Numbered from the stretch's first letter, positions 37,216-51,220 are shown. The stretch: 64,000 nt of DNA from Ricinus communis (GCF_019578655.1 NC_063264.1:2790001-2854000); one strand, 5' to 3'. Numbers and translations: made by a program. Notes: a model not told the origin generated them from the letters alone.

Positions 37216-39970
37216 TGTATACGTACTGTGTGTACTTGTTCAAGAGCTGGCTGGCTGGCTGGATAGAGAGATAGGAAGCAAGTGCTTTTGCAAATGGAAG
37301 AAAGAAGCTGATAAGGACTGTAAATACGAGCCAATTGAAAGAGTCCATAACCTGGGTTTTCAATTACGACCACTAGAGTTTCTATGTGCTTATCCATTTC
37401 GTTTGATTTCTTTGCTGGCCAAATGAAAATTTGAAACCCATTAAAACTGTTGATATCGATCGCCAATTATTTTATAGGCATAAATCAAAACAAAGAAATT
37501 TCCATATATATTATGTGATGAGATTGTTATTATTCAAGCACATATTATGTGACGGTTTAATATCATTCAATATGGTCCTATTTTTTATAATTTATTTATT
37601 CAGTATTTTATCTACATAATTGGTATTAATCACGAGACCATTTCTGCACATAATCTACTAACAACGCCAAAAGATAAATGTTTCTTTTCTTCTTCTTTTT
37701 AATTGAAAGAATTGGTATTTGGTAGGGACGATGATGTTAGATTCACAGACACTAGACATCAAAGTAATTATATGAGATTCCTAATCTTGCATGCCCGCAA
37801 AGGAATATTCAACAGAATCATGAAATATTCAGGCATTTAAAATAATTAAAGAAAAAAGATGGCTCTCATAAGCTCACCTATGGCTTTAATGGATTGCCTG
37901 ACCCAAATAACACATCATAGAGTACTTTAGAGCTATATTAATTAATTTTTTTTAACAGTTTAAGAAACAAATAGATTTCATATTTAATTTATAAATTATG
38001 ACGTGGCTATTATCACTGTATTACATTTTTTTTATAATTTATTGTTGATGGATTAAAATAATAGATCATAGAGTATTTTAGAGCTCAATCAGCAATTAGA
38101 CAATGGCACGTTTTAAAAAAATTTATAACTATTTTATATATGTTATTTTGTTAATTACAGGGTGCAATAAATTCAAGAGTAAGAAAAAAAAAATCGATAA
38201 TTTAACAGTAAGAAAATGCTTTTGATGAAATCTGGGAAGAGATACTTACTTTAGTCCAAAAGAGTTCACAAAAAGCAGCATTAATTGAATGGGGGGCAAA
38301 TTTTTAAGCATATGGCCCCTCAAATAGATAGCATATAAACAATGAAAAGAAGTGCATGTCTTTTCCCTCTCCTTTAAATTCTTCATCTTTTTTTTTTTTT
38401 TTTAATTTCCATGATGATTTATGTCTGATATTTACTTTCATCTTTTTCATAATTATTAGTCATGTTGATCTCCCAGAATCCAGGTCTTTCACATTTTAGG
38501 GTTTCTTTCCCTCTTTATGTATAACAAGAAAGCAAGAAAATAAAAAAAAGAATAAAAGAAAAAAAAGACATGCCCAACTCATCTCCACGCAAACATCTTT
38601 TCATGAACTTTATTTGTCTCTTCTCAATACAAAAAGTTTCTTTTTTATTTTCCTGTTTAATTGATTGATTAATATATATACTTTCCTCCATGCAATATTC
38701 AAGAAAGAAAACAGAAAGAAATAAAACGCCCAACTTTTTGGTTCTTTTTCTTTTCTTTTTTTGACCTCACCAACCAACTTGATAAAAACTTGTACTAGTA
38801 GATTACATTGAATTTGAATGAGGGAACAAGAAGAATTGCTTTAGGGATTCTTGATGATTGTCTTTGATATAAAGTTTTTGCATGGTGAGATTTTGAAGAC
38901 AGGTTCTATCCTGTCCTGTACATGCAACAGGAAACATCAGCAGAATTCAATGGTGGGTGGCTATATTGATAATACCTATCTATTTAAATTTGTTGTTTCT
39001 ATCGATAAACAAGCACAAAACATTATATAAAACATTCCTTACCAAACTTAATTATGCTTCTTTGCTTTTATTATAATTAATTCGAACATATAATTAATAT
39101 AATATTTGTTTTCTTAACAGCCCATTTTAGAACATGTTTCAATTATGAAATTATATCTACTATATTGACGAAAAAGAAAACATCAAAGAGTGTGGATTCG
39201 GTGCACGCAAGTTAGTTTAAAAATAATTTAATTAATTGGAAAGACTTTTAAATAAATTATGTTTATCAGGTCATTAATTAATTATTACATCAGTAGAGAT
39301 AATCAATTTTAATTTAAAAATAAATATGAATAAAAAAATTAAAATCAATTAACCACAAATAATATAGCATTATTAATTGAAGCAATTCATTTTTATTGAT
39401 AGACATAATTGATGTTATTAATTGATATGATTAGATGCGAACAATCAAGAAGTTGCTATGTGCATGCTCTCTTTTGTTTTTAGTTGTCAATATATTAAAC
39501 AATTGCAAGAAAGAAATGGTTAGAATACGGTTCCTTTTGTCTCAATTAGGATTAATTGCTAATCACATTTTTCACCTGAGTACGCCATGTTCAAGCTGAA
39601 ATCATCCAGTCCCTTCAAACATTTTTCATATATTATGTATGAAGGATTATAAAACACCATATTTCCTACTTTTTTCCATGTTCTAATTGCTTGACAAACG
39701 TTCAAACGGATTCTATGTTCTCCTACCGGATTTCCAAAGGCATAGTTTTGGTTAGCAATTCAAAGAAAAATGAGTCCTTCAAAAAATTAAATCTATTTAT
39801 TGAATTATCTAAACAACAAGGCAAAAATCAAAATAAAAAAAAAAATTAATTATTTTTATAGTAGATGACTGGAATGACTACCATATTATGTGCCACGAGC
39901 AGTAGAACTCCTATAAGGGAAGAAAAATAAAATTGAAATGAAATAGCTAAAAAAGTGAACATGTAAGATA
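37216..39970. other. Gene-poor intergenic DNA
   Basis: AT-rich with T tracts near 38390-38402. An ACAGG/CCTGT short palindrome occurs at about 38899-38917. No coding frame or RNA gene was recognised. Confidence 0.5.
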
Positions 39971-40740
39971 CAATCAAGATTGCAGCAGGTCAAAAAAGGT
40001 CTGGGTAGTGGATACTTGAAGCTCGTGACTTATTCTGAACAAGTGATAAGGCTTCCACGAATCTCGGCTTGGTTTGTTCAATCTATAAAATTTTCTTGTC
40101 GGTTGGCTTTCAATTTGAACATTCAAATTCTTCGGTTGCAAGAAAATTGACATTTTTTGACCATAAAGGCAAGGAAATTCGCAAGTTTTTTTGACCAAAA
40201 TTACTCGCTTACGTGGTCGATCTAATTGATGGAATTGAAATCCAACAGCGCAAACAGAAAAGAACACACTATGGCCCAATTTCTATTGGCTGTCTACTAG
40301 TCACGTGTAGAGAAAATCAGCAGCAGCAGCCCTCTATATTGGTTGGAAGCTTTTAAGTCATGGGCCTGAAACTTGCAACAAATAAAAATAGGAACCTTTA
40401 AAGAAAAGTAACATGATTCTTGGAATGATAGTGACCTTAAGCTGTGAATGTGATGGTATGGTAGATCTATCTGAGCCTGGCTATGAATCTCAGCACAGGG
40501 CTTCTTTGAACGATGCAATTGAGACAGATTTGAAATGGCTCAGAACTGTATTGTCCAATGTCTTTCTCCAATCAAATGATCTCCTATATTACACTTTTTG
40601 AGATGAACAACCAGTATGCAGCCACTCTTGTAACAAATGTTATAAAGTGACTTCCTCATACCAAACATATATCTTTCCACACTGTATCTTGTCAGCTTAT
40701 TTGCTGAAACAATTTTTTGTAGTTCATATAATGATTCCAT
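39971..40740. pseudogene. Possible decayed coding fragment, unrecognised
   Basis: Base composition here is clearly less AT-rich than on either side. The plus strand from about 39989 reads open for some 45 residues (including LKLVTYSEQVIRLPRISAWF) to a stop. Another frame then continues with FDHKGKEIRKFF, a stop, and a further open run. The minus strand holds a 101-residue frame over 39974-40279. The pattern resembles a frame-broken old coding sequence, perhaps of a transposon or captured gene, but I cannot name a family. It could instead be unusual non-coding sequence downstream of the kinase gene. Confidence 0.3.
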
Positions 40741-41033
40741 AATTACACTTCAAAAACAAACTCAGGAATACTTTCTATTTTGAATCTCGCAACTTACAAC
40801 TTTAACTAACTTCAAAATGGGTAGGAGAAAAGGGAAAGGAAAGAAAAAGAAAAAAAACACACAGCTGATGAACCACAAGGACACAATACAATGAGGCAGA
40901 AGATTGCCTGTGGCTACTATATCTTATTAGACACTCTTTTCACCGGATATAAATACATACATTAAAAACTCATCATGGAAAAGCACTAGTTTTTCCATTG
41001 TGCAATAATAAAAATACAAGTACATGTGTATAT

Positions 41034-44000
41034 TTATTTGCCAGGGAACACAAACCGTAATCGATCTCTTTGTCGAATTAGGATCTGATCCTTGGGAGAA
41101 GATGTCTTTGCACCTATTCCTGCCTGGCGCATCATCTCTGCAAGAGGCACAAAATGTCATCCGATGAGAAGAACTCGAGAATCAAATCTAGGTTTACTCA
41201 AACTAAAGAACCAAACCATATTTAGTCATGTGAGTCTCAGCATCACAGGCTGGACATTCTCCAACTTCACTTTGTTTTAAGGTGTAAATATGTCTTTTAT
41301 GATTATCGCTTATAATTTGGCCTAAAATTTACTTTGCACATTTGCATTGTAACTAATTATATTGTCTTTCCAACTAATCATTTGCGTGAAAATCTCTCCT
41401 AGTTAGGGCCTCAACGTTCTTTTTCGACATAATCCATCCAAGTGACCTTATTGAGGCAAATCCACCCATCAAATATTCAGTTAAAATCATGCTGAGTTTG
41501 GAGAGTTCAAGGAGTCTATTAAGTGTTGAAGCATTAAGATAGAAATCAAATGCTATCAGTAAAGTTCAGCCAAACAGTTTGCCACCATAGCAATTGGTAT
41601 ATGGTAAGACTGCTCTTTTACTGCAACACAGAGGAGAAGGAAATTAATATTTCTGATAGTAAAGATCATATAACTTGCCTCGTTTTCTTTCAAGTTCTTC
41701 ATCAAGCTCTTCTTTCCATTTTCTTTGCCTCTCAGAGAAGCTTGCACTGCAAATTAAACAAATTTCAGATAAAGAATGAGAAAGACATGATTCTTCAACA
41801 AAAATAACCTAAAAATACATCAAGTGAGAGCAAACAACCTAGGAGTAATTGCTTCTTTCTGCGCATCAAGAAGCATCCCTTTCCACTCATTGACTTGAGG
41901 TGGCTGAATTTCCTGTAAAGCTCGATCATGGATACTACTGTCATTTAATATTTGTTTATTGCTACTACGAGTACTGGCGGTGTTGGCGGCTTCAATTATG
42001 GAGAATCTCCTGCTTGGTAACCTTTTAGGTGACCTGCTTTTGGGGGGTAAGGTAGGTAGATTTGTGATATTTTCAGTATTTGTACTTCCAACAGCACTTG
42101 CAAGACCCGCCGCATTCAACGTGTTATAGAACTCTTCATACAGAGGCGTTTGCAGCTTCTTCAAATCTAAAGCCTATTATTCAAGTTTCACAGAACAAGT
42201 ACTAAAATTTCTATCAAACAACTCTAGTGAAAGGCTAACAAACATTTTTACCAAATGAAAATATAAGAAAATACTAGACAAACTTTTCTATGGTATATTC
42301 AAGATTAAAAAGATGTTTTCAGAATCACCACCTTCAACCAAAGGCCAATTTCAATATCTAGTTGAAGCAATGAATGCAGAGAAAAAAGCTCTCCTTCAAC
42401 ATCACACATGGGAAAGAGTGCCATAGGCAGGAAATGTTAAATTCATGCCAGCATCACTAGCCCCTAGTACCTCTTACCTTATCCAGGGCCCTTTTCCAAG
42501 CCATTAAATGTGAATGCCTTAGAGAAGTTCCCTTGAGGACTAAGAGGCACCAGAAAATACCATGCCTCAGTGTCCAGGTGAACGCCTGGCACACTTTTGA
42601 CTGCAGTATCTTACATATTCCAGTTGTGATTTTTAAAGTCATGCAAAATAATAAGACATGACTGTTCCAGCATTAATTCATAGAATGAAAGGTCTTAGTG
42701 AACAAATATGGTACCTTCTCGTCCAAAAAGGCCCTAATTTTTGACTCCGTAACTTCATCATCGTCTTCGGTGGCTACTGGTCCACATGGAAATGTGAAGT
42801 CGTTCTCTTCTTTACCAGATTCTGCAGGGATGTCAGCAATGTCATGGAGTGACTGACTAGATGACAAGTTGATTCCACCTCTCTTTGGACTTTCATCAAA
42901 CTTGCATGTCCATTCATCAATTGGTTCACACATGGGATTGAAGCTCTAGTCCAAAAAGAAATCAATTATGCTGATTGTAAAATACAAACATCTGAACTGC
43001 ATGATTGAAACCAGAGCATTCATCACCTTATTTAGATCAGCTGACGCAAAGGCAGACTTGAACCTAGCGGATGGACTGACAACAAAATCATCTTTATCAT
43101 CTATCTGACACATATCATCATCAATATTGGTTTCGCCCCAGGTGAAACCTGATCTTGTAATATTGTTAGGGTATCTAATTGAGGACCTCGAACTACTCAT
43201 TCCACAAACATCCTTCAAGCCAGCACAGGCTGACATAATCACAGGGTTCACGCTGCACCATCAATATATTTTCAAGCGTCAATGTATGATACAAACACAC
43301 TGACAAACACGGTATACAATTAAATAAATAGCTTACGAGTTCTTAATATTCAACCCAGTAGTTGCCATCAGATTCCCAGATTCCTGAAGATAGCAAAAAC
43401 ACAATGGTTACAGATGTAAGGTAAAAGAAAATGTACAAGTAAAATCAATTAATTTTATTTTACTTACCCTAACAGAACTGCGGAATACTAAATGCGGTTC
43501 ATGATACTCCCCAGTGACAAATGGATGCTGCACATGTTAGAGAAAAGCACTACCATGTGAAAAATGTATTTTTTGAGTTATGAAAACCTTAAGGTAAATC
43601 TCAGTGGTACAATTTAAATTTTTCCAGAAAAATCTTTGGATCCATGAGTTTGAGAAAAGACTCGTGTTGAAAAGTGACCAACCATTATTATAACAAACAG
43701 GTAAAATGTTTATCTTGTATAAGCTCCCATTGCATCTATTTCTCAGCAAATTAATTCTTTTCGCTAACCTGCCTCACTTTCTTCACTCTTCATCAAACAA
43801 TTCTCATCCCTTGTCTCCCTTTTCATTCACTTCAACTCAAAATTTAAAGGATCTTTATTGCAGCTTCATCAGAAAAAGGTTTGATAAGGAAATAAATGTT
43901 CATAATAGTTACCTGCAATAAGTCGAATGCCGTAGGCCTTAAATTTGGCTCCCTACAAACATGCCGCGATTTATATGAGATGATAATAGTGAAATTTGAA

Positions 44001-45934
44001 TATAAAAAAAAGGCATTAATTTCTGACTAAAATTTTATTGCAACTTCTAGATAAAAACAAATGAGTCAACAATCCTTTCAGAAGCAAATGAAATACCAAA
44101 AAGATAAGGAAAGAAAATGAAGAGAAGGAATGCATAAATTTAATGACTGTACTTCTGCAAACATTTCAACAGAAAGTCCTTTGCTTCGATGGAGAGGTGT
44201 TCAGGAATAGGAGGATGAGATTTAGTTGTCCCAATATGGAAGAGGGCGGCAACCTGAAAACACACCCATTCTTAGATTGCAAGATTATGGAGCACAGTGT
44301 ACTGATTGGAGTAGTGTAGGCAGTTCTTTACATATGAATCAAACTGATAAAGTATGCAACGAAGTTATCAAGCGAGTACCTCTTGATACTGCTGGCTCCA
44401 TGGTGGTTTTCCAGTAGCCATCTCAATCACAGTACATCCAACACTCCATATATCAGCAGAGCTTAGAAATTGAATATCAAATTAATATACTCCAACAATG
44501 GAAAAGGAATACACATGGTCTTCCATGAAAGATAAAAGAAATGAAAATTGCTCTTACAAGCTATGCCCAGTCTGGAGAATAACTTCAGGAGCCATCCAGT
44601 ATGGAGTACCCTTCATTGACTTGGCACCATTTATAGTAGCCTGAACATGGCAACCTCAGTATGGCACCCAAAAAAATTTCACAAAGCATACTAAAATTTT
44701 AAACAAATAGAATGATATGTATACCAGTTCAACTACTTTTTTGGACGCTCCAAAGTCAGCAAGTTTAATGCATCCCTTGTTGTCAACCAGAATGTTTGCC
44801 CCCTGAAGTGAAAGATGCCAAATGTTAGATGATTCCGATCTTAATGCATCCTACATACAACGTGCTTAGGACAAGAAAACAATACCTTTATGTCCCTATG
44901 CATGATACCATTCTTATGAAGATATTCTAGTCCTAACAACAGCTGTTTCGTATACATTCGTATAACCTGCTTGGTAAACAATTTTAAGAAATAAAATCAA
45001 CATTTCAATTACCCAGAATTTAAAATTCAAAAGCTAAATAATAATTAGAAAAAAAAAAAAAATCAGTTACCGACTCAGGGAAGGACCCAAATTTCCCCAA
45101 AAGAGATGATATGGAACCACCCGGGACAAATTCCAACAGAATGTTCAATGAGTCATCTTCTCTAGCAGTTCCCAAATATCTCTAACAGGGAGACGTAAAT
45201 AAAATCAGTTGAGCAATAATAAAAGTCACTAGCACTGTAGACTTAAAATGTCAGACTTACAACAATATTCGGATGTGTAAGATTCTTTAGAAGCTTCACT
45301 TCTTCCTCAAGCTCCCTCATGTGAGACTGTTCCGCATTCAAAACAAAATGCACACTCGATTAACAGTGCGAACACTTGCTAAAACTAAAGTCTATAAACT
45401 TCTACGTCTAATTCAATAAACCAAGCTAATGTTTTAGTTAAGATCCCATTTCTCACAAGCAATATCAAAACATTAAAAAAAAAATACACTGAACATTGAA
45501 ATTCAAACAAAATACTTGCCTGCGTTTTCTCTTTTGAAGCACTATTAGCCGCAATCAAAACCTGTTGAAGAAAAACACAACAAAAACTCAACTAATATCA
45601 TATAATTAAAAAACATTAATAAAATTAATTACTTCATGGAAAACAAAAATCAGTGAACCTGTTTAACAGCGAGAAGCTCTCCAGAATCAAGATTCATTCC
45701 CATATAGACCCTACCGAAAGCACCACAACCAATCAACTCTCCTTTCCGCCACCGGATCGGCGGCGTATCATCCTTTTTACAGGGCGGAAGAGCTGGCGGC
45801 TTAGAAAAGAGACCGATTCGGGATTTACGAATGCTGGAACCGATCTTTTCAACAAAACCAGTGAATCCTCCATCGTCTCCTGAAGTTGATTTAAAAACTA
45901 AGGATCGGCGAACCGATCCAAAGAGGTCTTGCAT
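41034..45934 (-). CDS. ANP: MAPKKK of the NPK1/ANP family
   Basis: The predicted protein has 676 residues; NPK1 and ANP proteins have about 650-690. Seventeen exons: 45934-45659, 45561-45520, 45326-45261, 45181-45071, 44966-44886, 44802-44725, 44640-44558, 44461-44380, 44253-44153, 43952-43913, 43527-43468, 43383-43337, 43252-43027, 42945-42715, 42173-41839, 41746-41679 and 41137-41034. The kinase domain (about 63-325) shows GCGAFGRV (69-76), Lys91, HRDIK (188-192), DFG (208-210) and GTPYWMAPE. The N-terminus [14 protein letters not shown] and C-terminal [20 protein letters not shown] are family signatures. This group phosphorylates MAPKKs. It works with NACK kinesins in cytokinesis and in oxidative-stress signalling. 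Introns 2 and 16 have GC donors (CAG|GCAAGT and GAG|GCAAGT) and no GT alternative keeps frame. The leader is CT-rich on the minus strand. Confidence 0.95.
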
Positions 45935-47845
45935 TTAGTGGCAGATTTTGTTAGGGTTTTTCTTTCTTCGGCTTTGGTTTATGGTTCTGTTTGGTTTGAT
46001 TTGAAAGAGAAATGAGAAGAGGAAATTGAAAAAAAAGAGACGTTAGATAGAGAGAGAGTGAGCGAGTGTGTGCGATTTGAAGGGAGGGAAAAGGGGGAGT
46101 GAGGGATCTGTTTTTGAAAATAAAGAAATCTAATAAAATGATTGGTGATTTGTTTGCTTTATGGTCCTCTAGTTTTTGTTTCTTCATGTTTGTGACTGCG
46201 ATTCTTGTGATTTCTTGCATTATTCCCCTCTTTTCGAATTAGATTTATTTATTTCATTTCCTTCCTATTCTATTCTTTTCCTTTTCATTTGCATACGTGT
46301 TGCTGTTTGTCTAATGCACAATAATAAGTTTCTCAAACTAAGATTTCAACGTGAAGTCAAAATAAGCTATGCTATTTCATGACGTGGATTGGAATTGGAT
46401 TTTTTTTTTTTTGTTAAGTGAATTATCATAAACTGGAAGAATTATTTTTTTATATATATTATAAAAATAATAATTTATCTAACACAGTAAAAATAAATCA
46501 AATTTAAGACTTTTATTTTGAAAGCAAACGTCATTATTATTTTGAGTTTAAATTTCAATTGTAATTAAAATTTTTTTTAGATGTTTATACTTTATATAAA
46601 AATAATTTTATATTTGATTCAATTTTTTTAATTTAATTATGAAGTTAGACTTTTTTGAATATTTCGTAGTAAAAAGAAATTCATATAATTACACTTGATT
46701 ATATTACAATCATATATCTTCATATTTTTTGTTGATTAAAAGAACATTTAAAATATTTTTATATAATTTTTTTTTTATGTTTTTGCTTTTTATTTTTGAC
46801 ACTAATATTAGTAATTTTACTTTTCACTAAATTATTGTCTTAAATTTAATTTCTTGACGTTAAAATACAAAATTGAGAGATGTTCTATCAATATCTTTTA
46901 TATATATTTATTAAATCTTATACAAAAATTATAATTTAAAAGTCAAGAATTATAGAATTAATTGCATAAAATAATAGTTAAGTTTAAATGATAAATGATA
47001 TTTTAATCATTATGTACTAAATTGATAATTAGAAAATAAAATTTAGATTGTAATTCAGGATGTTTGGGAAAGAATAGATTTTTCTAAAAAAAGTAATATT
47101 TTCCTCAGACAGTTATTAACAATGGTAATCCAAAATAAATAATTTCTTTCATTTCTAAAATTAAAATAAGAAAACTCAGTCTCAGTCTCAATCTCAATCT
47201 GTTGTATTAAAACTTGGAGCTAGTGCTAATAATTATGAAATACAACACCTTTTCCTAGTTTTTATTCTTTTAATACTTTCTAAATTATAATTTATTTTAT
47301 TTTTAGTTTAATAATGATTATCAGATATATATTCTTTTATTAATTAATATAGATTTAGTTATTAATAAATAATTACTTTTAATAAAAAATTTGATAAAAT
47401 TATTGTAGAGAAATAATAATAAAAACCAACGAAACTAATAAAAAAAAAACTTATATTCCTTTTTAAACTTTCCTGCAAATGAACAGATCAGGTAATTATA
47501 AAATCAACAGAAACAGAGTAAAAAATGAGATTGAAAAGAAGACCGTCGATGTTACAGTTGAACCAGAGCACACCGTTTAAAGACAACAACAACAATAACG
47601 AAGAGAGAAGCATTTTCACGTTTCCAGTTCCCAAAAAGATACATAGACACCAAACCAAGAAAAACATCATCTCTATATCTGTTTCTTTCTGCGTCACTTT
47701 CAGTTCTTCCACACTCCACTGCCCAATAACACAACCGTACCCAATTCTTAATGTTTTTAGCATAAACTCCTTACTCTTCAATTTCTATGTATTGGGCTTT
47801 GCTTATTTAGAGGAATTCACTTGTGAAGAAACGAAGAAAAAGGAC
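45935..47845. other. Divergent promoter region between the MAPKKK and PNC genes
   Basis: About 1.9 kb separating two divergently transcribed genes. The kinase side (45935-46120) is GA-rich on plus, i.e. a CT-rich leader. The middle (46400-47460) is very AT-rich. On the PNC side an uninterrupted plus-strand frame from an ATG at 47525 runs in phase into the PNC start at 47846. This stretch is more likely leader than protein. Confidence 0.55.
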
Positions 47846-50473
47846 ATGGCTTTTGATCTGGAGTCCCTGACGGATGCAACATCCGGAGCTATTGCTTCTC
47901 TAGTTAGCACCACTATCTTGTATCCTCTTGATACCTGCAAAACTAAATATCAAGCTGAGCTTAGTGCTAAACATCAAAGGAAGTATAGGTACACTATTTT
48001 GTTGGCTTGGATCCCATTTATTGTTATTTAAGCAATCTTTTTGCAGTGTCGTTTATTCATTTATTTATTTTTGTGCAGTTCATGGATTAATCATCTTGTA
48101 TACTGATTGATTCTTGATTAATATTTGGTTGGAGAATAAGGATATTTTCCAACATTTTTTAATATGTTATTTTACATTATCTTATTGAACAATAAATTGA
48201 GATGTCATACTTGAATAAGGGGAGTTGTTTTATCCTCCTGTTGTTAATGCAGGATTGTAGAGAAATTTTAAAAATGGTAACTATTAGGAGAATTGTTATT
48301 CTCACTTTTACAAAGGAATTACTTTACCGATGCATGGAAATGCTATCTGCTTAACTTTAGGCATGGCTTCTGAACTCTAATGCCATGTTTGTTACTCTAG
48401 AAATTGGAATGGGAATGGAAATAGATGTCCAGATGCCAAGAATCAGTAACTAGATAAATTTTAGTGACCATCCGAAGAATTAGTCTTAAAAATAGATGTT
48501 GATTCAACTTAATTCCAACTCATTCATATCTAACAACATTAAAACAATGGAATCTTGTTCTAAGGATTCTAAATGCACTCCTATTCTAGTGCCATAACAT
48601 GGCCTTTTAGTTGAAGTAATTAGCTATTTGAAGACTTCTATTGAGGGAAGAACACCAACAACAGATGGCTGTGCTTTACGCAGGAATGTTTCTGATGTTT
48701 TCTGGGAGGCACTTTCTACTGGTCGCGTTCTTTCATTGTACCAGGGCCTTGGAACAAAGAATCTTCAGTCCTTCATTTCCTCATTTATATATTTCTATGA
48801 GTATAGCCTTTTTAGGCGCTGGTACTTAGAGAAAACGGGGAACAAAAGGATTGGAACTAAGGCGAACTTGATAGTTGCTGCTGCTGCTGGTGCTTGTACT
48901 GTCATAGTGACTCAGGTGAGTCATATGTTCATGTCATTGTTTTCCCTTTTCTTTTCTGGCTTTTTAAGAATAAATATATACTTAAACTAGTTTATTGTTG
49001 GTGTTTCTGTTGTATCACATGGTGTTTGACTTCTGTCGGCTGAGATATTAAACTGAAAATCAGTGTGGCTAGAGGATATTCATTACTAGACATTAAAGAT
49101 TCATGAAAATGCTGATGACAATAATGTGAATGGCATAAGCTTACATTCATTGTGGTTAAGAGCTGTGTATAGTTCCTTTCTTCAATCATTCTAAAAATCA
49201 CTTTATATTCTAGTTCACGGTGTATCAACTTTCTCTTATCATCTGTTGCAGCTTTCAGTAAATATTTAAATTTCCAAATATAAGGTATTCTAGTCTCTGT
49301 ACATTTTGTAGCCTCTGGATACAGCAGCCTCAAGGATGCAAACAAGTGCATTTGGGAAATCCAAAGGACTTTGGGAAACTCTTTCCGAGGGCACCTGGAG
49401 TGAGGCTTTTGATGGTCTTGGCATATCAATTCTTCTGACATCAAATCCAGCCATTCAGGTATCTTGACTCTGTTTTTGGTATCAGGTTATTGTTTGTAAG
49501 GAGGAACTTGAAAGAAGGGCTGTCTTTTGCACCCCGTTTTGCCCTTGTCAATCTCTTGAAAAGACCAGGGTTGATTTTGTGTTTCCAAAGTGATTTTGTA
49601 TTTAGGTGCAGGGAATAAAAACGTGGTATTACCATCTGACTTTTTGGACTGAGCACCTTGGGGCCATAGATAGTGGGGGTAGGCTGGTGCCTTATTTTGA
49701 TCATTTTCCTGGAAGGACTATTGTCTTTTTACCTATGATTTTCTAGCCTAGATCTCTGGTTTACATTTTTGGATGAATCCAAGTAAGAGTTACTTGAGCT
49801 TCTGAACTTATCTATTAAGCTGAAAGGAGAATCTTTGTTTTACTTTACAGTACACTGCATTTGATCAGTTGAAACAACGACTGTTGAAGCAGCAGCTCAG
49901 CAGAAAATCTGTTACAGATTTGTCTCCAGAATCTCTTTCTGCCTTTTCTGCTTTTGTTTTGGGTGCAGTTTCAAAGTGTTTTGCAACATGCATCACATAC
50001 CCAGCTATTAGGTATGCTGTCCATTCATTTCACAACACTCTTAAGTGTCCCACTATGCATTGACACGTCTCTTATCCACAAATACATCGTTAGATGTTCC
50101 ATTAAATGAATGTACAGTTCTTTTGTGGGACATTCCTCTTATGCAAGACATGGTTCAATTCTGTTGGCTTGACTAAGATGTGAGTTCTTGCAGATGTAAG
50201 GTGATGCTTCAGGCTGCGGATTCAGATGAAAATGGGATTGGGGATACTGAACTGAGAACAAAGAGGACAATTTCAGCTGCAATGCGTGCCATCTGGAAAA
50301 GGGAAGGCTTGTGGGGTTTCTTCAAAGGATTGCCAGCCCAAAACCTGAAAACTATATTAAGCTCGGCTTTACTTCTGATGATAAAAGAGAAGCTTGCAAA
50401 GACTACTTGGGTCCTAATCCTTGCACTTAGAAAGTATCTGGTAAGCACACATACCAGACTAAAGAGTGTGTAA
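47846..50473 (+). CDS. PNC: Peroxisomal adenine nucleotide carrier (mitochondrial carrier family)
   Basis: The predicted protein has 320 residues; Arabidopsis PNC1 has about 320. Exons: 47846-47988, 48684-48915, 49312-49458, 49851-50011 and 50194-50473. PNC proteins exchange ATP for AMP/ADP across the peroxisomal membrane, feeding fatty-acid activation during seedling oil use. The carrier repeats start with the signature Px[10 protein letters not shown] in repeat 1 and [10 protein letters not shown] in repeat 2 after the intron at 48915. Repeat 3 has YPAIRCKV, a weakened form as usual in this subfamily. Other family strings are [12 protein letters not shown] near the start, [22 protein letters not shown] [17 protein letters not shown] and [21 protein letters not shown] chose MAFDLESL as the start because it matches the family N-terminus, although the frame is open for 107 codons upstream. 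The last exon reads to its stop without a further intron. Peroxisomal location is inferred from the family. Confidence 0.93.
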
Positions 50474-51220
50474 TAGCAATAAGAATCAAATACATTGTAA
50501 ATGAATAGGCTCCTCCAAATATGCCCATCTTGGAAGGGAATATTGTTGCAGATGCAGTAAAATACACTGGATGCTAGATGATTGAAAAGTGGAAACGATG
50601 TTATGTTTCGCAGGGAGGAAAATTGAATTCGTAGCAAAAAGGGAATCTAAACTATTGCTATTCTCTTTCTATAAATCAATAATGTATAATGGATGATGAA
50701 TAACTTGTGTATTCACATTGACGTAAAAGAACTGACATTGTTTTTCTCATCGGAATAGGATTGCATCTCTCAAACTCCTCTTTATGATTAAATCGAATAG
50801 TCCTAATCTCTATATGGTTCTCCTCAACCAGCAGAACTAGAAAACAAGAAGCAGGTTATTGGCTTCTAGCCGTTTTATCATGGTCATAAATCACGGTGCA
50901 CCTGCTATGGTATTGGATATAAACAAACAGACAAACAAGCTGACCGGAGTCAGCATGAATGCTTGACAAATCAAATCACATCAGAGAACACACAACAGAG
51001 AAGATGCCGTGGATGAAACAGCTTTTCTATAGTACTTGTCTCACAAGGAAACCGGGAAAACAGAAAACATTACAAAGTCTGTAGCGGTATTGAAAATAAG
51101 TATTTTGCTAATAGCAAGTAAACATCGGTGGTATTTTTATCTTTTCCCACACTGAGCAACAAAAATATGATTAGAAGGTGCCCTCTGATTGATAATAAGG
51201 TGAACCAATGGTAATCCCAC
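50474..51220. other. Convergent 3' regions of PNC and the GPI-anchored protein gene
   Basis: About 750 bases between two stop codons facing each other. It contains AATAAG, AATCAATAATGT-like stretches suited to polyadenylation on plus and similar A/T motifs for the opposite strand. No gene was recognised. Confidence 0.6.

Noticed and set aside
50452..50457. GTAAGC near the end of PNC, a possible extra intron donor
   Set aside because: Read-through gives a short Lys/Arg-containing tail and stop that fits the family length; no downstream exon was recognised.
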